Assembly (NCBI GenBank): GCA_016789025.1
Contig: JAEURC010000038.1
Location: 1-38,189, forward strand
Direction: 5' to 3'
DNA length: 38,189 nt
Source: Anaerolineales bacterium
GTDB taxonomy: Bacteria; Chloroflexota; Anaerolineae; Anaerolineales; Villigracilaceae
Positions within the stretch are counted from its first letter, which is position 1. Each line of letters begins with the position of its first letter. Below the pieces are notes generated by a model. It saw only the letters and a list, made by a program, of their open reading frames with translations, had not been told where the DNA came from and searched no databases. A program made the translations under genes and the position numbers. This document shows positions 8,172-15,319 of the stretch, piece after piece.

Positions 8172-8420
8172 ATGAATATCCTTGTATGGCTCATCTTCGG
8201 CGCACTGGCAGGCTGGATTGCCAGCATCATCATGGGTAAGAATCGCAAAATGGGAGCGATCGCCAACATCATCGTTGGTATCATCGGCGCGTTCCTCGGC
8301 GGCTGGCTCTTCAGCCTATTCGGCGCGCAAGGCGTGACCGGCTTCAATTTGCAAAGCCTGCTCGTTGCCGTAGTTGGCGCGGTGGCGCTGATCTTCATCG
8401 TCGGGTTGATCCGTCGTTGA
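8172..8420 (+). CDS. GlsB/YeaQ/YmgE family small membrane protein (copy 2)
   Basis: 82 residues, three hydrophobic helices, WLIFGALAGWIASIIMGK then IIVGIIGAFLGGWLF. It is clearly paralogous to the preceding gene but has diverged in the loop after helix 2 (FGAQGVTGFNLQS). CGGAGG precedes the ATG. A strong terminator follows at 8472-8505. Its role is unknown beyond membership of a stress-responsive membrane family. Confidence 0.9.
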   Translation: MNILVWLIFGALAGWIASIIMGKNRKMGAIANIIVGIIGAFLGGWLFSLFGAQGVTGFNLQSLLVAVVGAVALIFIVGLIRR

Positions 8421-8471
8421 GGAGTTCAGGGCGATGGGTTTGATTCGGCACGGATAATGCGTTCAACGAAC

Positions 8472-8505
8472 AAAAAGAGCCTCGCGAAAATGCGAGGCTC
8501 TTTTT
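8472..8505. terminator. Bidirectional intrinsic terminator
   Basis: A perfect 9-bp stem GAGCCTCGC/GCGAGGCTC with a 6-nt loop, flanked by A5 and T5. It lies between the convergent GlsB and UbiA-like genes, so it can serve both. Confidence 0.9.
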
Positions 8506-8528
8506 GTATCCAACGAGACCACAACAGA

Positions 8529-9380
8529 TCAGCGCAGCCAGAACGTGAGAGTCAAAAAGTATGCAGCAAGACCGAAGACGGCGAGCGCGGTCGCGTGGAG
8601 GAGAGTCCAGTTGGGTTTTGCGCCGAGACTGATGTTGCGCAGAAGGAAAATTTGAAAAAGCGCAAAGGGCAGGGTGAGGAAGACAGGCCAGATCAATGAA
8701 AGCGAGCTGCCGAAAAGAGGCGACATAGTAAAGAGAAAGTACGCAAGCAAAACAAAGAGATGATGCAGCGGCGCGACGCGTTCCCAGCCGAGGCGGGTGA
8801 GGAAGGTGACGCGGTTATATTTTTGGTCTTGCGCAAAGGATTGGAAGTCTCTCATGATGAAATAGGAAAAAGCGAGGAGCGTCAGGGGAACGGCGAGCGC
8901 GAGGAAGCGATGCGTTTCGTCCGCTTGAAGCGTGAATGCGATGGACGGGACGACATACGCGAGATGAACAGCGAGGAGAAATTCTCCCGCGCCGCGATTG
9001 ACGAAGCGAAATGGTGGGATGGAATATGTGAAGACAATGGCAAGGGAGAGGAGAAGAAAGAGGAAAGAGGAAAGAGGGAGGGTTTTGTTTGCAAAGAGAA
9101 TGTGTGCGGTTAATGCAAAAATGACGATACACGCCAACGATGTGTAGAGCAGGTTATTGCGGAGGATTTGTCGCTTGGAACGAGTCTCGTTTTCGAGTAG
9201 AGGCTCCGCGTCCAAACGAAAGACTTCGGGCAATAGATTCATGATTGCCTGTGCGAGAAGGACGATCAACAAGCCCAACCAAAACGGAGCGACGAGAAAA
9301 GGTTTGCCAAGATAATCTGCGATGCTTGTGCCGAAGACGTAGGTTAGTGCGGCGAGGAGGAGGGATAAGAGAAAGGACAT
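8529..9380 (-). CDS. UbiA-like prenyltransferase family membrane protein, altered first Asp motif
   Basis: 283 residues with about eight hydrophobic helices. The middle YSIPPFRFVNRGAGEFL and the later RDFQSFAQDQKYNRVTFLTRLG match the second part of the UbiA superfamily, intramembrane enzymes that attach isoprenoid chains to aromatic or other acceptors with Mg-bound diphosphate. The first motif, usually NDxxDxxxD, reads here as NLLPEVFRLD, so a key metal-binding aspartate is missing or moved. Activity is therefore uncertain. It lies 17 nt after the aminotransferase on the same strand and has no clear Shine-Dalgarno, suggesting translational coupling. Confidence 0.7.
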   Translation of the reverse strand: MSFLLSLLLAALTYVFGTSIADYLGKPFLVAPFWLGLLIVLLAQAIMNLLPEVFRLDAEPLLENETRSKRQILRNNLLYTSLACIVIFALTAHILFANKTLPLSSFLFLLLSLAIVFTYSIPPFRFVNRGAGEFLLAVHLAYVVPSIAFTLQADETHRFLALAVPLTLLAFSYFIMRDFQSFAQDQKYNRVTFLTRLGWERVAPLHHLFVLLAYFLFTMSPLFGSSLSLIWPVFLTLPFALFQIFLLRNISLGAKPNWTLLHATALAVFGLAAYFLTLTFWLR

Positions 9381-9397
9381 GAGAATTGGAGAAGCGG

Positions 9398-10507
9398 TTA
9401 ATTTTTACTCAAGAATTCATCCAACCTCTCCACCGCTTGCGGGAGGTTTTTTCGTCCCAGCCCGATGCGAAAGTGGTTTTTGGAGTCGTCGTATGCTGAA
9501 CCAGGCAGTAAGAGAACGCCTGCTTGTTTCACCAGATCGTCGCAAAAATCTTCTGTACTGCCTTTCAGCAATTTTGGGAATCCCATCGAGCCGGCGGTGG
9601 GACGAACCCATTTAAATAAGTTTGAATGACGTGTAAAAAGATCGTCAACGATCTCGAGATTGCTTTTGATGATGCCGACATTCCGCGCGATGAGTTTTTG
9701 GCGATTCCTCAACGCGACCTCGGCAAGAAACTCGCTCGGCGCGGAGTTGCAGATGGTTGTGTAATCTTTCAGTCCAGCCATTTTCTCGTGGAACGTTTTG
9801 TTCTTCGTGGCGATCCATCCGATCCGCAAGCCAGCCAAGCCGTAGGTTTTGGAGGTGACGCCAAGCGAGACGGCGTGTTCGCCCATGTCTGCGCCGGCGG
9901 GGAGTCGAAGCGACAGATCGTATTCCGATTCGCGGTAGACCTCGTCGCAGAACAACAGCAGGTTATTTTCCTGCGCGAACTTGTTCACCGCTTCAAAATC
10001 GGGCTTCGACATGAGATAGCCCGTCGGGTTATGTGGCGTGTTGATAACGATCGCCTTCGTCGAAGAGCGCATCAAGTGGCGCAGTTCATCCAAATCCAGC
10101 GCCCAGTTATTTTCCTCTCTCGCCCGCCAATGGCTGACCATGCACCCCATCCCTTTTGCGATTTCGCTCAGCGATTGATAGTGCGGAGCGTGGACGATGA
10201 TGTGGTCGTTTTCTTTCAACGCGGCAAGCATGAAGAGGAAGATCGCCTCCTCCGCGCCCGTGTGGACCAAAATCTCTTCAGGTTGAATTGTTTCGTAAAT
10301 TTTAGCGATCTCTTTTCGTAAAGCGGGATGCCCTTGCGATTCGGTGTATCCCAGCCACGTTTGTTGAAATTTTTCCGCCGCGCCTGTTTCCATGGCAAGC
10401 AAGTCCGCGATGGACATGGCTTCACAATCGGAGGAGCAAAGCAGAAACTCCGTGTTGAATTCGTGCTTGGCAAAATAGCGTTCGAGTTTGAAAGGGGGTA
10501 AATTCAT
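9398..10507 (-). CDS. Class I/II PLP-dependent aminotransferase
   Basis: 369 residues when started at 10507 (MNLPPFKLER), the standard length for fold type I aminotransferases of the aspartate-aminotransferase superfamily. INTPHNPTG (155-163), the PLP Asp188 in FCDEVY, the Schiff-base Lys220 in VTSKTYGLAGLRIGW and a C-terminal FRIGLGR substrate-carboxylate arginine are all present. The opening EFNTEFLLCSSDCEAMSI is typical of a subgroup of unknown substrate. AAAAGG lies 6 nt before the start. It is the first gene of a two-gene unit with the UbiA-like protein. A repeat copy (R2) lies directly upstream. Confidence 0.88.
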   Translation of the reverse strand: MNLPPFKLERYFAKHEFNTEFLLCSSDCEAMSIADLLAMETGAAEKFQQTWLGYTESQGHPALRKEIAKIYETIQPEEILVHTGAEEAIFLFMLAALKENDHIIVHAPHYQSLSEIAKGMGCMVSHWRAREENNWALDLDELRHLMRSSTKAIVINTPHNPTGYLMSKPDFEAVNKFAQENNLLLFCDEVYRESEYDLSLRLPAGADMGEHAVSLGVTSKTYGLAGLRIGWIATKNKTFHEKMAGLKDYTTICNSAPSEFLAEVALRNRQKLIARNVGIIKSNLEIVDDLFTRHSNLFKWVRPTAGSMGFPKLLKGSTEDFCDDLVKQAGVLLLPGSAYDDSKNHFRIGLGRKNLPQAVERLDEFLSKN

Positions 10508-10520
10508 AAAAAACCTTTTA

Positions 10521-10618
10521 ACCACGAAGGGCACAAAGTTCACGAAGGAAAATCTTTGGAGATCTCTTCAGTTGCACCGCTCGTCCAACCTTTGTGCCCT
10601 TCGTGTCCTTTGTGTTTA
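10521..10618. repeat. Dispersed inverted repeat, family R2, copy 1
   Basis: Left arm ACCACGAAGGGCACAAAG and right arm CTTTGTGCCCTTCGTG are near-perfect inverses separated by about 50 nt. A second copy is at 31517-31612. The right edge reads TAAACACAAAGGACAC on the minus strand, and its first three bases are the DinB-fold gene's stop codon. Confidence 0.8.
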
Positions 10619-11089
10619 AGATTTTAGAACCTTCTTCATGTCGCGATAATGATTCTGATTATGAACGTACAACAACTTGATCATATCGCGGATCTTGGTG
10701 ACACCTAAGAACGGATGCCGCCCCTCGATCTCCAACTCCTCTTCTTTCAAACCCGCCACCCATGCGACGGAGTTCGAACGCGTTTCTTTATATTGTTCGA
10801 GCAGTTCGCGGGGAGGCAAATCTTTTGTACGTTCTTGCTGTGTCGCGTTGTAGCGGTCAATCGAAAACTCTTCCGAGGCGCCTTCGCCTGTTGTGCGGAT
10901 GCGCTCGAAGAGTTTCACTAATCCGCGTTCGGAGGTGACAAAATGCGAAAGCACGTTGCGGATGCTCCACGTTTCGCCTTCGGTATACACCTCCGCCTGC
11001 CATTGCTCGTCGCTCAAGTCCGCAAAGATGGAATAAAATTTTTCGCCTTCAGATTTTAGTTTGTCTGCGAGTTCGTTTATTTCGGACAT
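10616..11089 (-). CDS. DinB-fold metal-binding protein
   Basis: 157 residues, a four-helix DinB/YfiT-like bundle. The metal ligand pattern is present: His in VLSHF (about residue 49) and two His in HNQNHYRDM near the C-terminus. Such proteins bind Ni or Zn; some act as thiol transferases or bacillithiol S-transferases, but no activity can be assigned here. I use the ATG at 11089 because GAGGAG lies 6 nt before it and overlaps the ATG at 11095. The stop codon lies inside repeat R2 copy 1. Repeat R1 copy B lies upstream. Confidence 0.85.
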   Translation of the reverse strand: MSEINELADKLKSEGEKFYSIFADLSDEQWQAEVYTEGETWSIRNVLSHFVTSERGLVKLFERIRTTGEGASEEFSIDRYNATQQERTKDLPPRELLEQYKETRSNSVAWVAGLKEEELEIEGRHPFLGVTKIRDMIKLLYVHNQNHYRDMKKVLKS

Positions 11090-11107
11090 TTGCATCTCCT
11101 CTTACAT

Positions 11108-11239
11108 CGGTGGTTGAGTAGGGCGAAGCCCGTATCGAAACCACCAGGTCTTCAAATGTTCTTTTGCCACAAATTCTTTCTACGCACTAGGTGGTTTCGA
11201 TACGACCTGCGACGAACACGCGGGTCTACTCAACCACCG
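11108..11239. repeat. Paired palindromic repeat, family R1, copy B
   Basis: 132 bp with inverted ends CGGTGGTTGAG/CTCAACCACCG. Arms read GGTTGAG and GTATCGAAACC where the other copies have GGTCGAG and GTATCGAGACC. All four arms carry matching changes, so base pairing is kept. Left head GGGCGAAGCCC; right head GACCTGCG...CGCGGGTC. Confidence 0.85.
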
Positions 11240-11245
11240 GAGTTT

Positions 11246-11956
11246 CTACACAAGGGAATACCCCCCATCCACAACGATTGTTTGACCGGTAATATATTCG
11301 TTCTTGACCAAAAATTCGAGGGCGGATGCAACCTCTTCGCTTCGCGCGGGACGTTTGAGCGGGACGCGCCGTATCAGCCTCTCCCACTCTTCGGCAGGGA
11401 CAATGTCCGATTGCAGGACGAAGCCCGGCGCAATGGCGTTGACGCGGATCTTCGGCGCGAGCGCGCGTGCAAGAATTTTCGTGAGCGACTCCAACGCAGC
11501 TTTGCTGACAGTATACGAGGGATACCTGCTCCACGCTTTTTGCGCGCCCACATCTGTGATGTTGACGATAAGTCCGCCATCGGTCATTTTCTTTGCACAT
11601 TCTTGCGCGAGCAAAAACGGCGCGCGGAGGTTGAGGTCGAGAGTCGTGTCCCACGTTTCGAGAGTCAGCGATTCGACATTTCCGCTGGGCATGAAGGCGG
11701 CGGAGTTGACTAACACATTTAGAGATTGGAGATTGGAGACTAGAGACTGGATTCTGTCCGGCTGAGTGAGGTCGGCTGAGGCCAGGGTAACGCCGACGTT
11801 GAGCGACTCAAGCTCGCCCTGCGTTTGAATCGCTTCATCCACAGCCGAATGATAATGAAGGACGATGTCGTATCCGAGGCGGGCGAGAGTCAGCGCGAAG
11901 GATTTCCCCAAACGATGCGCGCCGCCAGTGACGAGTGCAAGAGGAGTCGTAGACAC
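11246..11956 (-). CDS. Short-chain dehydrogenase/reductase, pteridine reductase (FolM)-like
   Basis: 236 residues, classical SDR. The cofactor loop is TGGAHRLG, followed by LHYHSA, a pattern of pteridine reductase/FolM enzymes that prefer NADPH; NSAA and the catalytic Tyr-x3-Lys in YTVSK are present, and the C-terminal ITGQTIVVDGGYSLV is standard. Reduction of dihydropteridines is a reasonable guess; a general ketoacyl-type reductase is the alternative. The start is GTG at 11956, with no Shine-Dalgarno and a TATACT box 7 nt before it, so the mRNA may be leaderless. The start lies inside a short repeat tract (11949-12010). Confidence 0.85.
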   Translation of the reverse strand: MSTTPLALVTGGAHRLGKSFALTLARLGYDIVLHYHSAVDEAIQTQGELESLNVGVTLASADLTQPDRIQSLVSNLQSLNVLVNSAAFMPSGNVESLTLETWDTTLDLNLRAPFLLAQECAKKMTDGGLIVNITDVGAQKAWSRYPSYTVSKAALESLTKILARALAPKIRVNAIAPGFVLQSDIVPAEEWERLIRRVPLKRPARSEEVASALEFLVKNEYITGQTIVVDGGYSLV

Positions 11957-12010
11957 GTAGACAAGTATACACGTAGACAGGTCGCCACGTGTCTACGTGT
12001 TTCCGTGTTT
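11949..12010. repeat. ACACGTAGACA repeat tract with inverted copies
   Basis: Two direct copies of ACACGTAGACA are followed by an inverted copy (GTGTCTACGTGT) and a diverged one (GTGTTTAC). A related fragment lies at 6237-6270. It covers the SDR start codon and its -10 box and reaches the end of the proline dehydrogenase gene. Confidence 0.6.
11964..11969 (-). promoter_or_regulatory. -10-like box placed for a leaderless SDR mRNA
   Basis: TATACT on the minus strand ends 7 nt before the GTG start of the SDR gene, so transcription would begin at or next to the start codon. Confidence 0.35.
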
Positions 12011-12974
12011 ACTTGCGGAAATAATTCGAGACAAAGAACCAAATGTTCGCGGGACGTTCGGCGAGGCGGCGCATGAAATATGGATACCACTGCGCGCCGA
12101 ATGGAACATAGACGCGGACGGGATACTCTTCTTTGACGAGCCGCTCCTGCAAATCGCGGCGGATGCCGTACAGCATTTGAAACTCGATGGAGTTTTTCGG
12201 CAAACTCATTTTCTCGGCGTGTTTTTTTGCGAAGTCAATCCGTTTGTCGTCGTGCGACGCGATGGCGATGAACGGCGGCGTGCGCCCATCCGTGCTGATG
12301 GAATTATTTTCTTTTGCGACGGTTGCGTCTATCATGATCTTGGCAAGCAGGTCATAATTCGCGTCGGTATCCGTTTTTTTTGGAAAGGCTTTCTCGGGCG
12401 GCTCGTTATACGCGCCTTTGACAAGACGTATGCGCGTTGTATGGTTAAGTAGTCCGCGAATTTCGGCTTCGGTGCGAAATAAATACGCTTGCTGCACCAG
12501 CCCAACTTGATTGGAGGTGAAGCCGCGCTCCAGCATGGATTGATACATCGCAAGCGTGATGTCGGTGTAGGGCGTGTCTTCCATGTCAATGCGGATGAAG
12601 TTATTGCTTTTTTTGGCTTGTTCAAGGATCTTCACGAGGTTCTGGCGGCACGTTTCTTCATCCAACCCCATGCCGATCTGAGTCAATTTGATCGAGACGT
12701 TCGCTTTAACCCCCGCTTTATCTATTTCCTGTAAAACATGCACAATGGAATCTGCCGCGCCGTTCGCTTCTTCGGCAGTGGAGGTGTGCTCGCCTAACTG
12801 GTCGAGCGTGGCATTGATTCCCTTTGCGTTCAATTCACGCACAACGCGAATCGCGTCGCTGACGGTATCACCTGCGACAAAACGCGAAGCGGCTCTCCAT
12901 GCAAACCCCCAACTGGTGATCAGTTTTTGCGCCCCGGCGGCTTTGGAAAGGTAGATCAAAAAAGATCGCAACAT
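12009..12974 (-). CDS. putA: Proline dehydrogenase, monofunctional
   Basis: FAD enzyme oxidising L-proline to pyrroline-5-carboxylate. 321 residues from the ATG at 12974 (MLRSFLIYL), typical of the short monofunctional type without the P5C dehydrogenase half of PutA. Family segments include NVSIKLTQIG, IRIDMED, the FEFQMLYGIR-like EFQMLYGIRRDLQ and the substrate-binding YVPFGAQWYPYFMRRLAERPAN with its paired arginines. Reading farther upstream adds 52 unrelated residues that run into the divergent promoter. An extended -10 (TGCTAGAAT) at 13025-13033 lies about 50 nt upstream. Symbol given by function; prodh/fadM are used in some genomes. Confidence 0.93.
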   Translation of the reverse strand: MLRSFLIYLSKAAGAQKLITSWGFAWRAASRFVAGDTVSDAIRVVRELNAKGINATLDQLGEHTSTAEEANGAADSIVHVLQEIDKAGVKANVSIKLTQIGMGLDEETCRQNLVKILEQAKKSNNFIRIDMEDTPYTDITLAMYQSMLERGFTSNQVGLVQQAYLFRTEAEIRGLLNHTTRIRLVKGAYNEPPEKAFPKKTDTDANYDLLAKIMIDATVAKENNSISTDGRTPPFIAIASHDDKRIDFAKKHAEKMSLPKNSIEFQMLYGIRRDLQERLVKEEYPVRVYVPFGAQWYPYFMRRLAERPANIWFFVSNYFRK

Positions 12975-13024
12975 CGTCCCGTCCTGTACGTGAATTTTCC
13001 TGCCAGACCGCGCAGACGCGAGGT

Positions 13025-13033
13025 ATTCTAGCA
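13025..13033 (-). promoter_or_regulatory. Extended -10 for proline dehydrogenase
   Basis: TGCTAGAAT on the minus strand (TGN before the hexamer). It faces away from the extended -10 of the beta-lactamase-like gene 20 nt to the right, forming a compact divergent control region. Confidence 0.4.
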
Positions 13034-13052
13034 CAATCGTTAGAAACGAGTA

Positions 13053-13061
13053 TGTTATACT
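13053..13061 (+). promoter_or_regulatory. Extended -10 for the beta-lactamase-like gene
   Basis: TGTTATACT with a T7 run just after it; the leader of about 20 nt includes CGGAGG before the GTG start. Confidence 0.45.
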
Positions 13062-13086
13062 TTTTTTATCGATTTTCGGAGGCAGT

Positions 13087-14589
13087 GTGAGAAGAAGTAG
13101 TTCGATTCCGGTTCTACGCGGAATTTCCATTGGGTTGTTATCCGTCGCATTGGTGCTGGTCGTTATCGGTTTGATCGGATACAGCCGTCAGCGGAATAAC
13201 TATCCCGCTGGTATGACAATCGCAGGCGTGCCCGTTGGCGGCGTAACGCCGCAAATCGCTTCGGAACGGGTACTGCAAGTATATTCATCTCCCATCGAAG
13301 TCACTTACAACAATTCGAGCATTCAAATCTCGCCCTCGGTGGTCGGATTCCAACTCGATATGGATTCGATGATCGCCGCCGCCGATCTGGGACGCACGGG
13401 CGGTTCCTTCTGGGGTGGGTTTTGGAACTACCTGTGGCAGCGCCAGCCCGCCCCGGTCGATATCCCCTTGAGCGCCACCATCGACGAAGTTCAACTCACT
13501 GCTTATTTACAAAATGAAATTTCCGCTCGATACGATCAACCACCGACGCCGCCTCAACCTGTTCCTGGAACCACGACATTCCTTCCCGGCGAATCCGGAA
13601 CCATTCTCGACATTGACCGCGCCGTGCGTCTGATCGAGGACACACTGCGTTCGCCATCCAACCGAAAAGTCACCCTCTCTTTTCAAAGAAGCATTGCGGC
13701 AAGACCCACTTTTCAAAACCTCGAAATCCTGCTACAACAAAATATCGATGTGGCAGAATTCGACGGCGTGATCGGCTTGTATCTCTTCGATCTGCAAAAT
13801 GGACAAGAAATCCACTTCGCCATGGATAAGGGACAAACCATCTCCACGAATCCCGATGTGCCTTTTACAGCATCGAGCACCGTTAAAATCCCGATCATGG
13901 TTTCGTACTTCATCAAAAACGGGAATGCGGCGCTGGAACCATCCTCCTCCGAACTCATCCTCGATATGATTCGAAAATCTGAGAACCCGCCTGCCGACCG
14001 GTTAATGGAAAGCCTGGATGAGTTCCGCGGTCCGCTCATCGTTACCGATGATATGCGCAAAATCGGCCTGGAAAACACTTTCCTTGCCGGCTTCTTTTGT
14101 AGCGCGCAGTTTCCATGCCCACTGCTCGAAAAAATCAGCACGCCTGCGAACCAGCGCGCGGACGTATCTACCGATCCTGATTCTTTCAACCAGACCACCC
14201 CATCCGACGCAGGCATGTTACTAACCGACATCTATCAATGTGCTACCGAAAACGGCGGCGCGCTCGTTGCGGCATTTCCAGACAAGATCAACAGCCAGAT
14301 CTGCCAGCAGATGATCAACTTCCTCGTTTTGGACAAGATCGGCGTGCTCATCGAAGCCGGTGTGCCGGAAGGAACCCAGGTGGCGCACAAACATGGCTGG
14401 ATCACCGAACCCAGCTCTGGTGTTATTAAAAACATCAGCGACGCCGGCATCGTCTACACGCCCGGCGGAAACTATGTGCTCGTGATTTATGCCTACCACC
14501 CGGTGCAAACCATTTGGGAGCCAGTCTCCGGTCTCTTTGCGCAATTATCACAAACAGTTTACAACTTTTATAACCTGCCCACCCAGTAG
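13087..14589 (+). CDS. Membrane-anchored class A beta-lactamase-like serine hydrolase with PG-binding-like N-domain
   Basis: 500 residues. A TM helix (about 11-31) is followed by a YoaR/VanW-type peptidoglycan-binding-like region (about 40-200) with GVPVGGVTPQIASERV, then a class A beta-lactamase-like domain. The active-site SxxK is Ser264-Thr-Val-Lys267, SEN (298-300) stands for SDN, and KHG (435-437) for KTG. A clear class A Glu166-type omega loop is not seen, so it may be a D,D-peptidase-like or cell-wall-interacting protein rather than a true antibiotic-degrading enzyme. The start is GTG with GGAGG 4 nt before. It acts outside the membrane. Confidence 0.85.
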   Translation: MRRSSSIPVLRGISIGLLSVALVLVVIGLIGYSRQRNNYPAGMTIAGVPVGGVTPQIASERVLQVYSSPIEVTYNNSSIQISPSVVGFQLDMDSMIAAADLGRTGGSFWGGFWNYLWQRQPAPVDIPLSATIDEVQLTAYLQNEISARYDQPPTPPQPVPGTTTFLPGESGTILDIDRAVRLIEDTLRSPSNRKVTLSFQRSIAARPTFQNLEILLQQNIDVAEFDGVIGLYLFDLQNGQEIHFAMDKGQTISTNPDVPFTASSTVKIPIMVSYFIKNGNAALEPSSSELILDMIRKSENPPADRLMESLDEFRGPLIVTDDMRKIGLENTFLAGFFCSAQFPCPLLEKISTPANQRADVSTDPDSFNQTTPSDAGMLLTDIYQCATENGGALVAAFPDKINSQICQQMINFLVLDKIGVLIEAGVPEGTQVAHKHGWITEPSSGVIKNISDAGIVYTPGGNYVLVIYAYHPVQTIWEPVSGLFAQLSQTVYNFYNLPTQ

Positions 14590-14600
14590 GCGACTTCGTA

Positions 14601-14606
14601 TATAAT
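14601..14606 (+). promoter_or_regulatory. -10 box placed for a leaderless zinc-ribbon mRNA
   Basis: TATAAT ends 6 nt before the ATG at 14613 and no Shine-Dalgarno lies between. It overlaps the short gap after the beta-lactamase-like gene. Confidence 0.45.
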
Positions 14607-14612
14607 CCAAAC

Positions 14613-15314
14613 ATGAGCGCCGCGCTTGGACTTTATCGTCTTCAACAAGTAGACAGCCAGATGGATCAGATCCACGGTCGGCTCAAAGCGATTCAAAAAA
14701 CGCTTCAAAACGACGGGGAACTGCGCGCTGCCATGGAAGCCTTTTCCGCCTCCGAAAACGGATTCAAAACTGCCGAGCGCGATTTCAAATCGACAGAAGC
14801 AGATGTTGAAAAACAGCGCATCAAGATCGAACACGCTGAGTCCAGCTTATACGGCGGGAAGGTGCACAACCCCAAGGAGTTACAAGACCTGCAATTGGAT
14901 GTTGTGTCGCTTAAGAAACACCTGACTACCCTCGAAAACCTCGAACTCGTAGCGATGGGCGCTCTCGAGGACACCGAGAAAGCCATGCAAACTAGCAAAG
15001 CCCAACTCGAACGCGTACAAGCAGATAAATCGATTCAATATAACGACCTGACAAAAGAAAGCGAAACGCTCCAAAAAGAGATCGAACGGCTTGATTCGGA
15101 ACGTAAGGCAATCATGAGCGGAATTCCTCAACCATCCATGCTTACATACGATTCGCTCCGCGCGCAAAAGCGCGGGGTCGCCATTGCCACCGTCAGCGAC
15201 TCAGCGTGCGCGGCATGCGGCACAACACTTACGCCTTCGCAACAACAAAGCGCCCGCTCCACCACGCAATTATTCACTTGCCCAACCTGCGGGCGTATCT
15301 TGTACGATAATTAA
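14613..15314 (+). CDS. Coiled-coil protein with C-terminal C4 zinc ribbon (CdsZ/DUF164-like)
   Basis: 233 residues: a long antiparallel coiled coil (about 5-180) and a C-terminal zinc ribbon with CAACG and CPTCG. The motif NPKELQDLQLDV in the hairpin turn is typical of the family. These proteins are widespread in bacteria, near cell-division or nucleic-acid genes; the exact role is not settled. No Shine-Dalgarno precedes the ATG; the TATAAT box six bases upstream suggests a leaderless message. The NACHT-type gene starts 5 nt after its stop, so the two are very likely made from one transcript. Confidence 0.88.
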   Translation: MSAALGLYRLQQVDSQMDQIHGRLKAIQKTLQNDGELRAAMEAFSASENGFKTAERDFKSTEADVEKQRIKIEHAESSLYGGKVHNPKELQDLQLDVVSLKKHLTTLENLELVAMGALEDTEKAMQTSKAQLERVQADKSIQYNDLTKESETLQKEIERLDSERKAIMSGIPQPSMLTYDSLRAQKRGVAIATVSDSACAACGTTLTPSQQQSARSTTQLFTCPTCGRILYDN

Positions 15315-15319
15315 CCCTC

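Noticed and set aside
9626..10321. A 231-codon plus-strand frame opposite the class I aminotransferase
   Set aside because: Antisense to a clear PLP enzyme, and its composition is that of a mirrored frame.
13087..14589. Naming the protein as an antibiotic-resistance beta-lactamase
   Set aside because: SxxK, SEN and KHG are present, but the class A Glu166 loop is not clear and a wall-binding domain is attached, so a resistance role is not supported.
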